From positions 33,852 through 68,902 of the forward strand of contig PFBM01000012.1 in assembly GCA_002773285.1 (NCBI GenBank): 35,051 nt of DNA. The letters are read 5' to 3'. This document shows positions 17,329 to 25,465 of the stretch, piece after piece; position 1 is the stretch's first letter; each line of letters opens with the position of its first letter. A program made the translations under genes and the position numbers. Source of the stretch: Candidatus Kaiserbacteria bacterium CG10_big_fil_rev_8_21_14_0_10_59_10 (lineage in GTDB: Bacteria > Patescibacteriota > Minisyncoccia > Phycocordibacterales > UBA2100). The notes under the pieces are model-generated. The model worked only from the letters and a program-made list of their open reading frames with translations. It had not been told where the DNA came from and made no database searches.

Positions 17329-17907
17329 TTAGGAGCCGCTTTGGTCGGGCGTGAGGGTGGTGGGCTGCTCATTGAGGTAGAGCTGGACGGTTTGTACCGT
17401 CGGGAATTGGAGCGCGGTTTCTTCTATTTGAATGCGGGCGCGCGGGCCGTCGCAGACACCGGCGAGGCCGGAGAGTGAGCCGGAGAGATAGATGTGCGCG
17501 GTGCCGTCCTCCACGAGTGCCCTGTCAAACGAGAGCGTATCATTGGTGCGCGCGATAAAGTTATGCCATGAGCCGATCTCTTCCTCTTCCAGTCCGAAAA
17601 GCGTTCCGAGTGCCGCGGTGAGGTGCATGGTCGTCGTGGAGACAGTATAGGTCGCCATGACGAGGCGGTCACACCCGCGCTCGGGACCTGTCGTGACGTG
17701 CTCCGTGTCGAGGAGCGCGATACGCACGCTTGCGGTCGCGGCGGGTGGAGGCGGCGGCGGTGTCGCAGGCGGCGGTATCGTTCCGATCGGCGGCGTGCGC
17801 GCACCGTTCGTGGACTCGCCGTTTCGCGTCCAGGCGGCCCAAACGACGAGCCCGATAAGGAGCACGATGAATACCGCTATCAATATGTTCCTGCCGGTGG
17901 TGTCCAT
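17329..17907 (-). CDS. GerMN-domain-like lipoprotein/membrane protein
   Basis: N-terminal TM, proline-rich linker, then HLTAALGTLFG...AHIYLSGSLSGLAGVCDGPRARIQIEETALQFPTVQTVQLYLN. Confidence 0.75.
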   Translation of the reverse strand: MDTTGRNILIAVFIVLLIGLVVWAAWTRNGESTNGARTPPIGTIPPPATPPPPPPAATASVRIALLDTEHVTTGPERGCDRLVMATYTVSTTTMHLTAALGTLFGLEEEEIGSWHNFIARTNDTLSFDRALVEDGTAHIYLSGSLSGLAGVCDGPRARIQIEETALQFPTVQTVQLYLNEQPTTLTPDQSGS

Positions 17908-17977
17908 ATGCGCTACGCAGCTGTTTCGAGAGAAGTAAACTGCAGCGCCGTGAAAGCAAGGTGAATAGCGCGATGCG

Positions 17978-19564
17978 CTACAGGTCGCGCTGGCGATACT
18001 GCAGCGCCTCGAGCATGTGCGAAACGTCGATCGCGTCCGCGCCGGCGAGGTCGGCGACGGTGCGCGCGAGTTTTATGGTGCGGTGGAACCCGCGTGCGGA
18101 GAGCCGCAGGCGGGCGGCGGACTCGAGAAGCGCGGCCTCCGCCCTCTCCGTCAGCTTCGCAAACTCTTCGATATGCTTCGGCTTCATGTCCGCGTTGTTC
18201 GAGACATTCCTAATGCCCGCGAAACGCTTTGCTTGTGCGCTGCGCGCCCGCGCGATTGCCTCGCGCGCCCGCTCCGTTTCGCCTCCTCCGCCCTTCTTTT
18301 TTTGCGAGAGGGATTCGAGCGGCATGTCGCCCACGTGCACCCACATGTCGATACGGTCGGCGACGGGGCCGGATATTTTACGCCGGTATTTCTCGACGAC
18401 GTTCGGCATGCATTCGCAGCGCGGAGAGCCCCAATACCCGCACGGACAGGGGTTCAGCGCCGCGACGAGCATGAAACTCGCGGGGAACACCGCCGAACCC
18501 TTCGCGCGGGACACCGACACGACCCGATCCTCTAGCGGTTCGCGCAGCGCGTTCACGACATCGCGATGAAATTCCGGAAACTCGTCCACAAAGAGTACGC
18601 CGCGATGCGCGAGCGTCACTTCGCCCGGCCGCGGCGTCGTGCCGCCGCCGATGAGGGACGCGTAGCTCGACGTGTGATGCGGGGCGCGGAAAGGCGGCCG
18701 GAGCACCGCGCTGCCGGCAAGCGCGCCCGCAAGCGAGTGAATGCACGTGACCTCGATGACTTCCTCTTCCGTCAGAGGAGGCAAGAGCGCGGCGGCGGCG
18801 CGGGCGAGCATCGTCTTTCCCGTGCCGGGCGGCCCGTAGAGTGCGATGTTGTGCGCGCCGGCTGCCGCGATAATGAGCCCGCGTTTCGCGCTCTCTTGTC
18901 CGCGAATGTCGTCGAGCGTCGGCGTGTCGGGCTCGCGGACACCGAATGCCGCAGGCGCAGCGCGATGCGCAGCGAGAGAGAAATCCCCCGTTTCATCGAT
19001 ATGCCCGATAACTTCAGAAAGCGTCCGCGCGGGAAAGATGGTGATGCCGGAGACGAGCGCCGCCTCGGCGGCGTTCTCCGCCGGTACGAACAACTCCGCA
19101 AACCCGGCGTCGCGCGCGGCGACAGCGATGGAGAGCGCGCCCCGCACGGGGCGCAGTGAGCCATCGAGCGCAAGTTCGCCGGCGAAGATCCTTCCCGCTG
19201 GCTCGAAATCCAACTGTTCGGATGCGCGCAGATACGCGAGCGCGACACCGAGGTCGAACGCCGCCCCCTCTTTCTTAAGTTCTGCCGGCGCCAGTGAAAT
19301 GACTATCTTCTTGTTGCTTTTTTTCGGCGAATCGAAACGGCTGCCGGCGTTTTTTATTGCTGAGGCGACCCTGTCCTTCGCCTCCTCCACCGCCTTATCG
19401 GGCAGGCCGACAATGGAGAACGAGTGGAGTCCTTTGGCGATGTCGCACTCGACGGAAATGATGCGTGCATGGGGCAGCGCGGGTTGCGCGCTAAAGACGC
19501 GCGCGAATCCGCTCAGGCGCGCCGCGTTCCGCGTGCGCTCTGCGGCGGGCTGCTTCCCTTTCAT
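17978..19564 (-). CDS. YifB/ComM-family Mg-chelatase-like AAA+ ATPase
   Basis: SVECDIAKGLHSFSIVGLPDKAVEEAKDRV, GPPGTGKTMLA, CPCGYWGSPRCEC; ATG at 19564 with TACACT 7 nt upstream. Confidence 0.93.
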   Translation of the reverse strand: MKGKQPAAERTRNAARLSGFARVFSAQPALPHARIISVECDIAKGLHSFSIVGLPDKAVEEAKDRVASAIKNAGSRFDSPKKSNKKIVISLAPAELKKEGAAFDLGVALAYLRASEQLDFEPAGRIFAGELALDGSLRPVRGALSIAVAARDAGFAELFVPAENAAEAALVSGITIFPARTLSEVIGHIDETGDFSLAAHRAAPAAFGVREPDTPTLDDIRGQESAKRGLIIAAAGAHNIALYGPPGTGKTMLARAAAALLPPLTEEEVIEVTCIHSLAGALAGSAVLRPPFRAPHHTSSYASLIGGGTTPRPGEVTLAHRGVLFVDEFPEFHRDVVNALREPLEDRVVSVSRAKGSAVFPASFMLVAALNPCPCGYWGSPRCECMPNVVEKYRRKISGPVADRIDMWVHVGDMPLESLSQKKKGGGGETERAREAIARARSAQAKRFAGIRNVSNNADMKPKHIEEFAKLTERAEAALLESAARLRLSARGFHRTIKLARTVADLAGADAIDVSHMLEALQYRQRDL

Positions 19565-19615
19565 GAAGTGTAGTGTAGCACTCGACGCGGAGGGCCGCAT
19601 GCAGCGCTGAGCCGC

Positions 19616-19966
19616 CTACACGTTCGTCTTCGCAGCGGGGTTCGCGCGCAATCGCTCGATGGGGATGGGCGTGCCGTCGACTTCTGAAACGCCATAGGTT
19701 CCCTTCTCCATGCGCTCAAGCGCTTCTTCTACCTCTCTCAGGCGGGTCTCCAGCGTTTCGACAATGGGGACGTTCGTCGCAAGCTCTTCGATATTATCAG
19801 CGGCATCATTCGGATCCGATGCCTCACCCTCAAACCCGGTGGCCTGCGCTTGCCAATCGCCGTTCACTCTCCGGCCCCGCTCAGAGAGTTCCCCGACGAG
19901 CCGTTCGCGCTCCGCCTCCAATAGCGCACGCAATTCTTGTATCTGTGATCCATCCAGATGTTTCAT
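19616..19966 (-). CDS. DksA/TraR-family-like protein without zinc-finger cysteines
   Basis: 116 aa; ADNIEELATNVPIVETLETRLREVEEALERMEKGTYGVSEVDGTPIPIERLRANPAA. Confidence 0.8.
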   Translation of the reverse strand: MKHLDGSQIQELRALLEAERERLVGELSERGRRVNGDWQAQATGFEGEASDPNDAADNIEELATNVPIVETLETRLREVEEALERMEKGTYGVSEVDGTPIPIERLRANPAAKTNV

Positions 19967-20022
19967 AGCCCCGATTGTACATCGCTGCGGCGCCGATTCC
20001 TAGTGCCTCACTGCGCCCCGCT

Positions 20023-21309
20023 CTATAGCCGCCGATCAGCGCGCAGGCGCGACAGCGCCTCGGTGAAGGAGAAGGGGCTCTCCGCGATAATGAGAAGATC
20101 GCGCGTGGGGAACGAATAGTAGAGCTGCACCGCGCCATTATCATCCTCAAGAGCCCGCACATCGTAGTTGCGCATGACGACATCGGTGAACGCTCTCTCG
20201 ATAGGCAAACCGTTCGCGTCGAGCCGATACGCAGCAACGGGAGTAAAGATGGGCGCGAGGTCCGCGTTCATCGTTTCCTCCCATTCGAGCATCGCGGCGA
20301 AGGCGAGCTCATATGAAGCGACCTCCATCACCAGAATGGGTGCGTTCTTGTCTACCGTGTGTATGCCGAAGAAAAACTCCGGAGAGAGGGCGCGCTCAAG
20401 TTCGCTCGGGTGGCCGGTGCCGATGGCACGCAGGAACTCGCTGATGGACGCCGGCCTCTCGTGCGTCACGTCTCCTTCTGCGTTATACACGGGAACAAGC
20501 GGGACGAGCCGCACGATCGCCCCCAGCGTGGTGCCGGACGCGTGGCGCGCTTGCGCAATTGTGCGCTTCAGATCATCCGGCGGCTGCGTACCCATGGAAA
20601 ACGCCGCGGTCTGTTCGGCGAAGAGGAGAGATCCACTTCCAAAAGCCGCCGAGCCGACCTGTGCGCGCTCACCCCGTACGTATAGAACGCCGGCAATGGC
20701 TGCCACGCCGAGCGACACCAGGATGAGCGCTGTCGTTATGATGCCGAGCGTGCGGCGGCGAGCGGCGTTCGCCGCCGCGCTGCGTTCAATTTTAGTGTCG
20801 CTGCCTCGCCTCGATTTTTGCTGCTCGAGCGCGGCTGCACGGACAAAAGAAATTTTCTGATCGCGAACGACGGTTTGCAGGTCGTCTTTCAGCGTATGCA
20901 CAGATGCGATATCGTCGGGGCTCTTCGGCGCCGCTGCGCGCGCGGGAGGCGCGGATGGCTTCCGTGGTTGCGCTGTGGGCGCGGCGGCTTCGCCGGTGCC
21001 CTGCGGTTTTGCGGCGGGCTTCGCGTCGGCAGAGGCGCGGAAAGCGGCGCGCTCAGGCAATTTTGAATCGGCGAGAATGCGCTCCACTTCCCGCTGCGCG
21101 TCACTCGCCGGTGGGGAGAGCGGAGCCGCCGCCTTGCCTGCCGGCGGAGGGGGCGCGGGCGTTTGCGCAGGCACCGGCGAAGCCGGCTCTGCAGGTGCGC
21201 GTGAAGGCGCGGCCGCATCCGCGGCCGCGCCTGTATGAGCATCGCTTTGAGCGGCGTTAGATGCGCCGCCTGAATCCGTCCCCGGGTCCTTTTCTGTTTC
21301 CTCGTTCAT
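20023..21309 (-). CDS. Hypothetical membrane protein with long Ala/Pro-rich N-terminus
   Basis: Track ORF to 21411; ATG at 21309 (MNEETEKDPGTDSGG) reduces overlap with pnp; single TM ALILVSLGVAAIAGVLYV. Confidence 0.7.
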   Translation of the reverse strand: MNEETEKDPGTDSGGASNAAQSDAHTGAAADAAAPSRAPAEPASPVPAQTPAPPPPAGKAAAPLSPPASDAQREVERILADSKLPERAAFRASADAKPAAKPQGTGEAAAPTAQPRKPSAPPARAAAPKSPDDIASVHTLKDDLQTVVRDQKISFVRAAALEQQKSRRGSDTKIERSAAANAARRRTLGIITTALILVSLGVAAIAGVLYVRGERAQVGSAAFGSGSLLFAEQTAAFSMGTQPPDDLKRTIAQARHASGTTLGAIVRLVPLVPVYNAEGDVTHERPASISEFLRAIGTGHPSELERALSPEFFFGIHTVDKNAPILVMEVASYELAFAAMLEWEETMNADLAPIFTPVAAYRLDANGLPIERAFTDVVMRNYDVRALEDDNGAVQLYYSFPTRDLLIIAESPFSFTEALSRLRADRRL

Positions 21310-23461
21310 GATCGCCGCCGCGGCCGCCTTCCGATGGGGTGAGCCCTTTGCGTGAGGCAAACTCCGGATCGGCCGCTTTGATAGAAAGATTATAGCGTCC
21401 TTTCTCATCAATTTCCTTCAACACGACGGGGACTACGTCGCCGACGGCAAGCGCGTCCGATATCTTGTCGATGCGGAATGGCGCGACCTCCGAGACATGC
21501 ACGAGCCCTTCGGTGTTCGGCCCGATCTTTACGAACGCGCCGAAGTCCATAAGGCGTGTCACCGGCCCCTCAAAACGCTCCCCCACCTCGTACTCGCGCG
21601 TGAGGCCGCGTATTTCTTCGTATGCCGCTTCCGCCGCACCGTTCTTGCCCGTGATGAACACCGTGCCATCTTCTTCGATCGTTATGTCCTCCGCGCCGGT
21701 GCGTTCGCGGATGCCGTTGATGGTCTTGCCGCCGGGTCCGATGACGAGGCCGATCTGGTCGACCTTCACGTTGAGTGTCAGTATTTTCGGCGCGCGCGGC
21801 GAGATGTCGGGCCGCGGCGCGGGCATCGCGGCGCGTATAACGTCGAGTATTTGGAGGCGCGCTTTCTTTGCCTGCGCGAACGCATCCGCCAGTACCGCAA
21901 CGGGCACGCCTTCAACTTTCACGTCCATCTGCACGGCGGTCACACCCTCCTCGGTGCCCGCCACTTTGAAATCCATGTCGCCATGGTGGTCTTCCGGCCC
22001 TTGAATGTCGGTGAGCACCTTGTACACCTCCCGCGAGGCGTCGGACATCATGCCCATCGCGATGCCCGCGACGGGTTTGGCGATAGGAACGCCCGCATCC
22101 ATGAGGGCGAGCGTACCCGCACACACGGACGCCATGGAGGTCGAGCCGTTCGACGCGAGACACTCGGAAACGATGCGTATCGTGTACGGGAAATCTTCCT
22201 TCGGAGGCAAGACGGGGCGCAGCGCCTTCTCTGCGAGCGCGCCGTGCCCTATCATGCGGCGATTGAATCCGCCGACGCGTCCTGTCTCTCCCACAGAGAA
22301 CGGCGGGAAATTGTAGTGGAGCATGAAGCGCTTTTTCGTGTCCTGGAATTCGATGGTATCGATGAGCTGCGCCTCTCCCGGTCCGCCGAGCGTCACCGTG
22401 CCGAGGACGTGCGTTTCCCCGCGGTAGAACATGCCGGTGCCGTGGATGATGGGCGATATGCCGCCTGCCTGCGCAAAGAGTGGCCGAATTTCGTCGAGCG
22501 CGCGCCCATCTACGCGCTTCCCTTCCCGGATCGCAAGCGCATGCACATACTCGTCCATCTTCGTCTCGAACAGAGAGTCGGCCTCTTTCATGTCGCTTTC
22601 GGGCAAGCGCTCGGCCACTGTCCGCACCCATTCACTCTTGAGCTCGTTCATCTCGGGCTTGCCCAGCGCGCCCGCGTGGGAGGCAAGCTTCGGTTCGATA
22701 TGCTCCGCGTAGAGCGCGTGGAGTGCCGCATCTTTTTCGCGCACGGGCAGCTCGAACTTTGCGACGCCGCGTTCGGCTATGATCTCCCGCTGCCACGCCT
22801 GCAGTTTCTCGATCTCTTCACTCGCCTTTTGCAGTGCGCGCTCGAGCACGTCTTCAGGCACCTCTCGCGCACCGACCTCTATCATGTTTATGAGGCCGTC
22901 CTTGCCGCACGCCAACAGGTCGAGGCGCGCGCGCGGCGGCATCTCCTCCTCCCGCTGCTTGTATGTCGGAAGCGTGATGAAGTCGTCGCTGCCTTCTTCC
23001 AGGCCGATGCGTACGGCAGAGGCCGGGCCGTTCCACGGAATATTGGAAGTGGCGAGCGCGAGCGATGCGGCGTTTATTGCCAAAACATCCGTATCGTACT
23101 CATCTATCGAAAGAACAGAGATGATGACCTGCACGTCGCGCTTCAACCCCTTGGGAAAGAGGGGGCGGATGGTGCGATCGACCATTCGGCCGGAGAGCAC
23201 TGCCTCGTCCGACGGGCGCCCTTCGCGGCGCATAAAACGCGAGCCGAGGATGGCGCCCACGGCGTAAAATTTCTCTTCGTATTCGACGGAGAGCGGGAAA
23301 TAATCGAGGTTCGACTCACGGCTCGACATGACGACCGTCGCGAGAACCGCCGAGTTGCCATAGCGCAGCAGCACCGAGCCGTTCGCTTGATTCGCCCAGT
23401 CGTTAAATTCAGCTGTTAGTGTTTTTCCGCCGAGCTCGACGGAATACTCTTTTTTATCCAT
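21257..23461 (-). CDS. pnp: Polyribonucleotide nucleotidyltransferase
   Basis: RNase PH domains, KH (IGLVIGPGGKTINGIRERTGA) and S1 (GPVTRLMDFGAFVKIGPNTEGLVHVSEV); start MDKKEYSVELGGKTL. Confidence 0.96.
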   Translation of the reverse strand: MDKKEYSVELGGKTLTAEFNDWANQANGSVLLRYGNSAVLATVVMSSRESNLDYFPLSVEYEEKFYAVGAILGSRFMRREGRPSDEAVLSGRMVDRTIRPLFPKGLKRDVQVIISVLSIDEYDTDVLAINAASLALATSNIPWNGPASAVRIGLEEGSDDFITLPTYKQREEEMPPRARLDLLACGKDGLINMIEVGAREVPEDVLERALQKASEEIEKLQAWQREIIAERGVAKFELPVREKDAALHALYAEHIEPKLASHAGALGKPEMNELKSEWVRTVAERLPESDMKEADSLFETKMDEYVHALAIREGKRVDGRALDEIRPLFAQAGGISPIIHGTGMFYRGETHVLGTVTLGGPGEAQLIDTIEFQDTKKRFMLHYNFPPFSVGETGRVGGFNRRMIGHGALAEKALRPVLPPKEDFPYTIRIVSECLASNGSTSMASVCAGTLALMDAGVPIAKPVAGIAMGMMSDASREVYKVLTDIQGPEDHHGDMDFKVAGTEEGVTAVQMDVKVEGVPVAVLADAFAQAKKARLQILDVIRAAMPAPRPDISPRAPKILTLNVKVDQIGLVIGPGGKTINGIRERTGAEDITIEEDGTVFITGKNGAAEAAYEEIRGLTREYEVGERFEGPVTRLMDFGAFVKIGPNTEGLVHVSEVAPFRIDKISDALAVGDVVPVVLKEIDEKGRYNLSIKAADPEFASRKGLTPSEGGRGGDHERGNRKGPGDGFRRRI

Positions 23462-23630
23462 CTGCGTTGGTGCTGTTTGGATTTCAGTAGCGGCCCTTCG
23501 ACGAGCGCAGGACGACACTGCCTATCCAAACACCACGGTTATCTTGTATGCGCACACCATACCACTTTGAGCGAGGTTGGCAATCTTTCGTAACTTTGGC
23601 AGACTGCAGTGCAGCGAGAGGAGGAGCGGC

Positions 23631-23774
23631 ATGATGCAGTTTATCGATCTCGCCCCGATACATGAAGCCATGCAGTCGGCAGAATTTTTGCATGCTGTTT
23701 CGGCCGAGGGTGTTATGCAGGCAGCGCTCATCGTGTGGCTTGCATCCGGGGTCATATTCCTGACATGGGATTAG
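23631..23774 (+). CDS. Small membrane protein (47 aa)
   Basis: MMQFIDLAPIHEAMQSAEFLHAVSAEGVMQAALIVWLASGVIFLTWD; AGGAGG Shine-Dalgarno 6-8 nt upstream; hairpin immediately at stop. Confidence 0.5.
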   Translation: MMQFIDLAPIHEAMQSAEFLHAVSAEGVMQAALIVWLASGVIFLTWD

Positions 23775-23805
23775 GCGCGTCGCGGAGAACTATCCGCGAT
23801 GCGCC
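23774..23805 (+). terminator. Hairpin at the end of the small ORF (possible terminator)
   Basis: GGCGCGTCGCGGA-GAACTA-TCCGCGATGCGCC (13 bp, one G-T). Confidence 0.5.
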
Positions 23806-23826
23806 GCGCTTTTGCGGCACCTGCGC

Positions 23827-24408
23827 TTATGCGACGTCCGCATCCTCTTCAGGGGTATCTGCCGCACGCGTACGCGCGCCGAAACCGCGACGGGGCGGCC
23901 GATAATTGATGAGGTAGCGCTTCGGGTCGTTGTCGAGGTCAAGAAAGTCGTCCGACGCGTCCTTCAGCCGCTGCGAGGACGAGCGCCCGAATGACACGAC
24001 TTCGACCTGGCAGCCGCCGTGTACTTGCAAGTACTGTACGAGCGGCACAAAGTCGCCGTCGCCGGTGAGCAAGATGACGGTATCGAGTTTCGGCGACGCG
24101 GTAATTGCATCCACGGCGAGTCCGACGTCCCAGTCGGCCTTTTTGGCGCCGCCCGAGAAAATCTGCAGGTCTTTCGTGCGCATTTCGACGCCGAGCTTTG
24201 TGAGTGCCTCGAAAAACCCTTTCTCCTCGCCGCTCTCCGTGGTGACCGCATACGCGCGGGCGCGCACCAAGCGCCGTCCCGCAAGAGCGTCTTTGAGAAC
24301 GTTGCCGAAATTTACGCGCGCATGATAGATGTTCTTCGCGCTGTGATAAAGATTCTGCGTGTCGATAAAAACGCCGACACGCTGTTCGGGATGTTTAATT
24401 ATAGACAT
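23827..24408 (-). CDS. NYN-domain (LabA/DUF88-type) PIN-like RNase family protein
   Basis: RVGVFIDTQNLYHSAKN, KADWDVGLAVDAIT, LDTVILLTGDGDFVPLVQYL. Confidence 0.92.
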   Translation of the reverse strand: MSIIKHPEQRVGVFIDTQNLYHSAKNIYHARVNFGNVLKDALAGRRLVRARAYAVTTESGEEKGFFEALTKLGVEMRTKDLQIFSGGAKKADWDVGLAVDAITASPKLDTVILLTGDGDFVPLVQYLQVHGGCQVEVVSFGRSSSQRLKDASDDFLDLDNDPKRYLINYRPPRRGFGARTRAADTPEEDADVA

Positions 24409-24542
24409 AGCTTCTAGCTTTTAGCTTCTAGTAAAAAAACAGCAAACGAAACGCCTACATGCTAAAGCGCCCGCAAGTGGTACCTGCTCCGTCGCCTTCA
24501 TATTCTAACCCTAGGAGCTAGTACCTAGAAGCTAGAAGCTGT
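24408..24542. repeat. Heptad array inverted pair between NYN gene and rpsO
   Basis: TAG at 24408, 24415, 24422, 24429; TAG at 24512, 24519, 24526, 24533. Confidence 0.92.
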
Positions 24543-24553
24543 TTGAAAAAGCG

Positions 24554-24820
24554 CTACTTCTTCAAACCTAATTTCTTCGTCAGCGCGTTGTAGGCGCGCT
24601 TGTTGGTCGTTTCAAGGTACTTCAAATGCTTGCGTCGATCTGCGACGAGCCCAAGAAGGCCGCGGCGCGAGCTTTTGTCCTTGCGATGCTTGTCGAGGTG
24701 CGATGATAGCTCCTCGATGCGGCGCGTGATGAGGGCAACCTGCACTTCCGGCGAGCCCGTATCGCTTTCGTGGCGGGCGGCTTTCTGCCGCTCGTTCTCC
24801 TTTTTGCGCTTCGTAAGCAT
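24554..24820 (-). CDS. rpsO: 30S ribosomal protein S15
   Basis: 88 aa; SDTGSPEVQVALITRRIEELSSHLDKHRKDKSSRRGLLGLVADRRKHLKYL. Confidence 0.97.
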   Translation of the reverse strand: MLTKRKKENERQKAARHESDTGSPEVQVALITRRIEELSSHLDKHRKDKSSRRGLLGLVADRRKHLKYLETTNKRAYNALTKKLGLKK

Positions 24821-24871
24821 CGGCGCAATGATAGCACATTCCGCCGAATTAGCAAGTGTTTGAGCGACGTG

Positions 24872-25390
24872 CTATTCAGCCGCGCCGCCGCCCTCTGCTC
24901 CCTCTTCCACGGTGCCTAGCTCGGGCGCTTCGGGCGACATGACCGCGAGAAGCTGTATTTCAAAGATGAGCGTCGCGTTTGCGGGGATGAGTACATTGCC
25001 CTCCGCATCCACTACCCCCTCCGCGCCATAGGCAAGCTCCGGCGGAATGGATACGATGCGGCGTCCGCCCTCGCGCATGCCGTTGACTCCTATTTGGAAG
25101 CCGGGGATAAGCGGGTCAACGCCGAGCGTGAAGACCAGGGGCTGTCCCTGCGCCTCTGAACTGTCGAAGATCGTTCCGTCCTCAAGCGCCCCAATGTACT
25201 CGATGGCGACGACCATTCCCGGGACGGCCTCAGCGCCCTCTCCCACAACGATATCCTGGCCCTGCACCTGGCCTTCAAGGCCCGGTTGGTTTCCAAACTC
25301 CGAAGGGCCCAGCTGGTTCATCCACAGCCATGCGCCAAGACCAAGGAGCGCAACGAGCACGACGCTGATAACCAGGTATTTTGTATTCAT
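24872..25390 (-). CDS. FKBP-type peptidyl-prolyl cis-trans isomerase, membrane-anchored
   Basis: VAIEYIGALEDGTIFDSSEAQGQPLVFTLGVDPLIPGFQIGVNGMREGGRRIVSIPPELAYG; ATG at 25390. Confidence 0.94.
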   Translation of the reverse strand: MNTKYLVISVVLVALLGLGAWLWMNQLGPSEFGNQPGLEGQVQGQDIVVGEGAEAVPGMVVAIEYIGALEDGTIFDSSEAQGQPLVFTLGVDPLIPGFQIGVNGMREGGRRIVSIPPELAYGAEGVVDAEGNVLIPANATLIFEIQLLAVMSPEAPELGTVEEGAEGGGAAE

Positions 25391-25465
25391 GCAACAACAG
25401 TAGCACATACGGCCTCGGTGTCACGCGCGTATGTGGAAAACGCACAAAAGCGTATACTCTCTCCC

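Noticed and set aside
21497-23419. 640-aa + strand ORF antisense to pnp
   Set aside because: Mirror ORF of a GC-rich conserved gene; pnp domains are unambiguous on the other strand.
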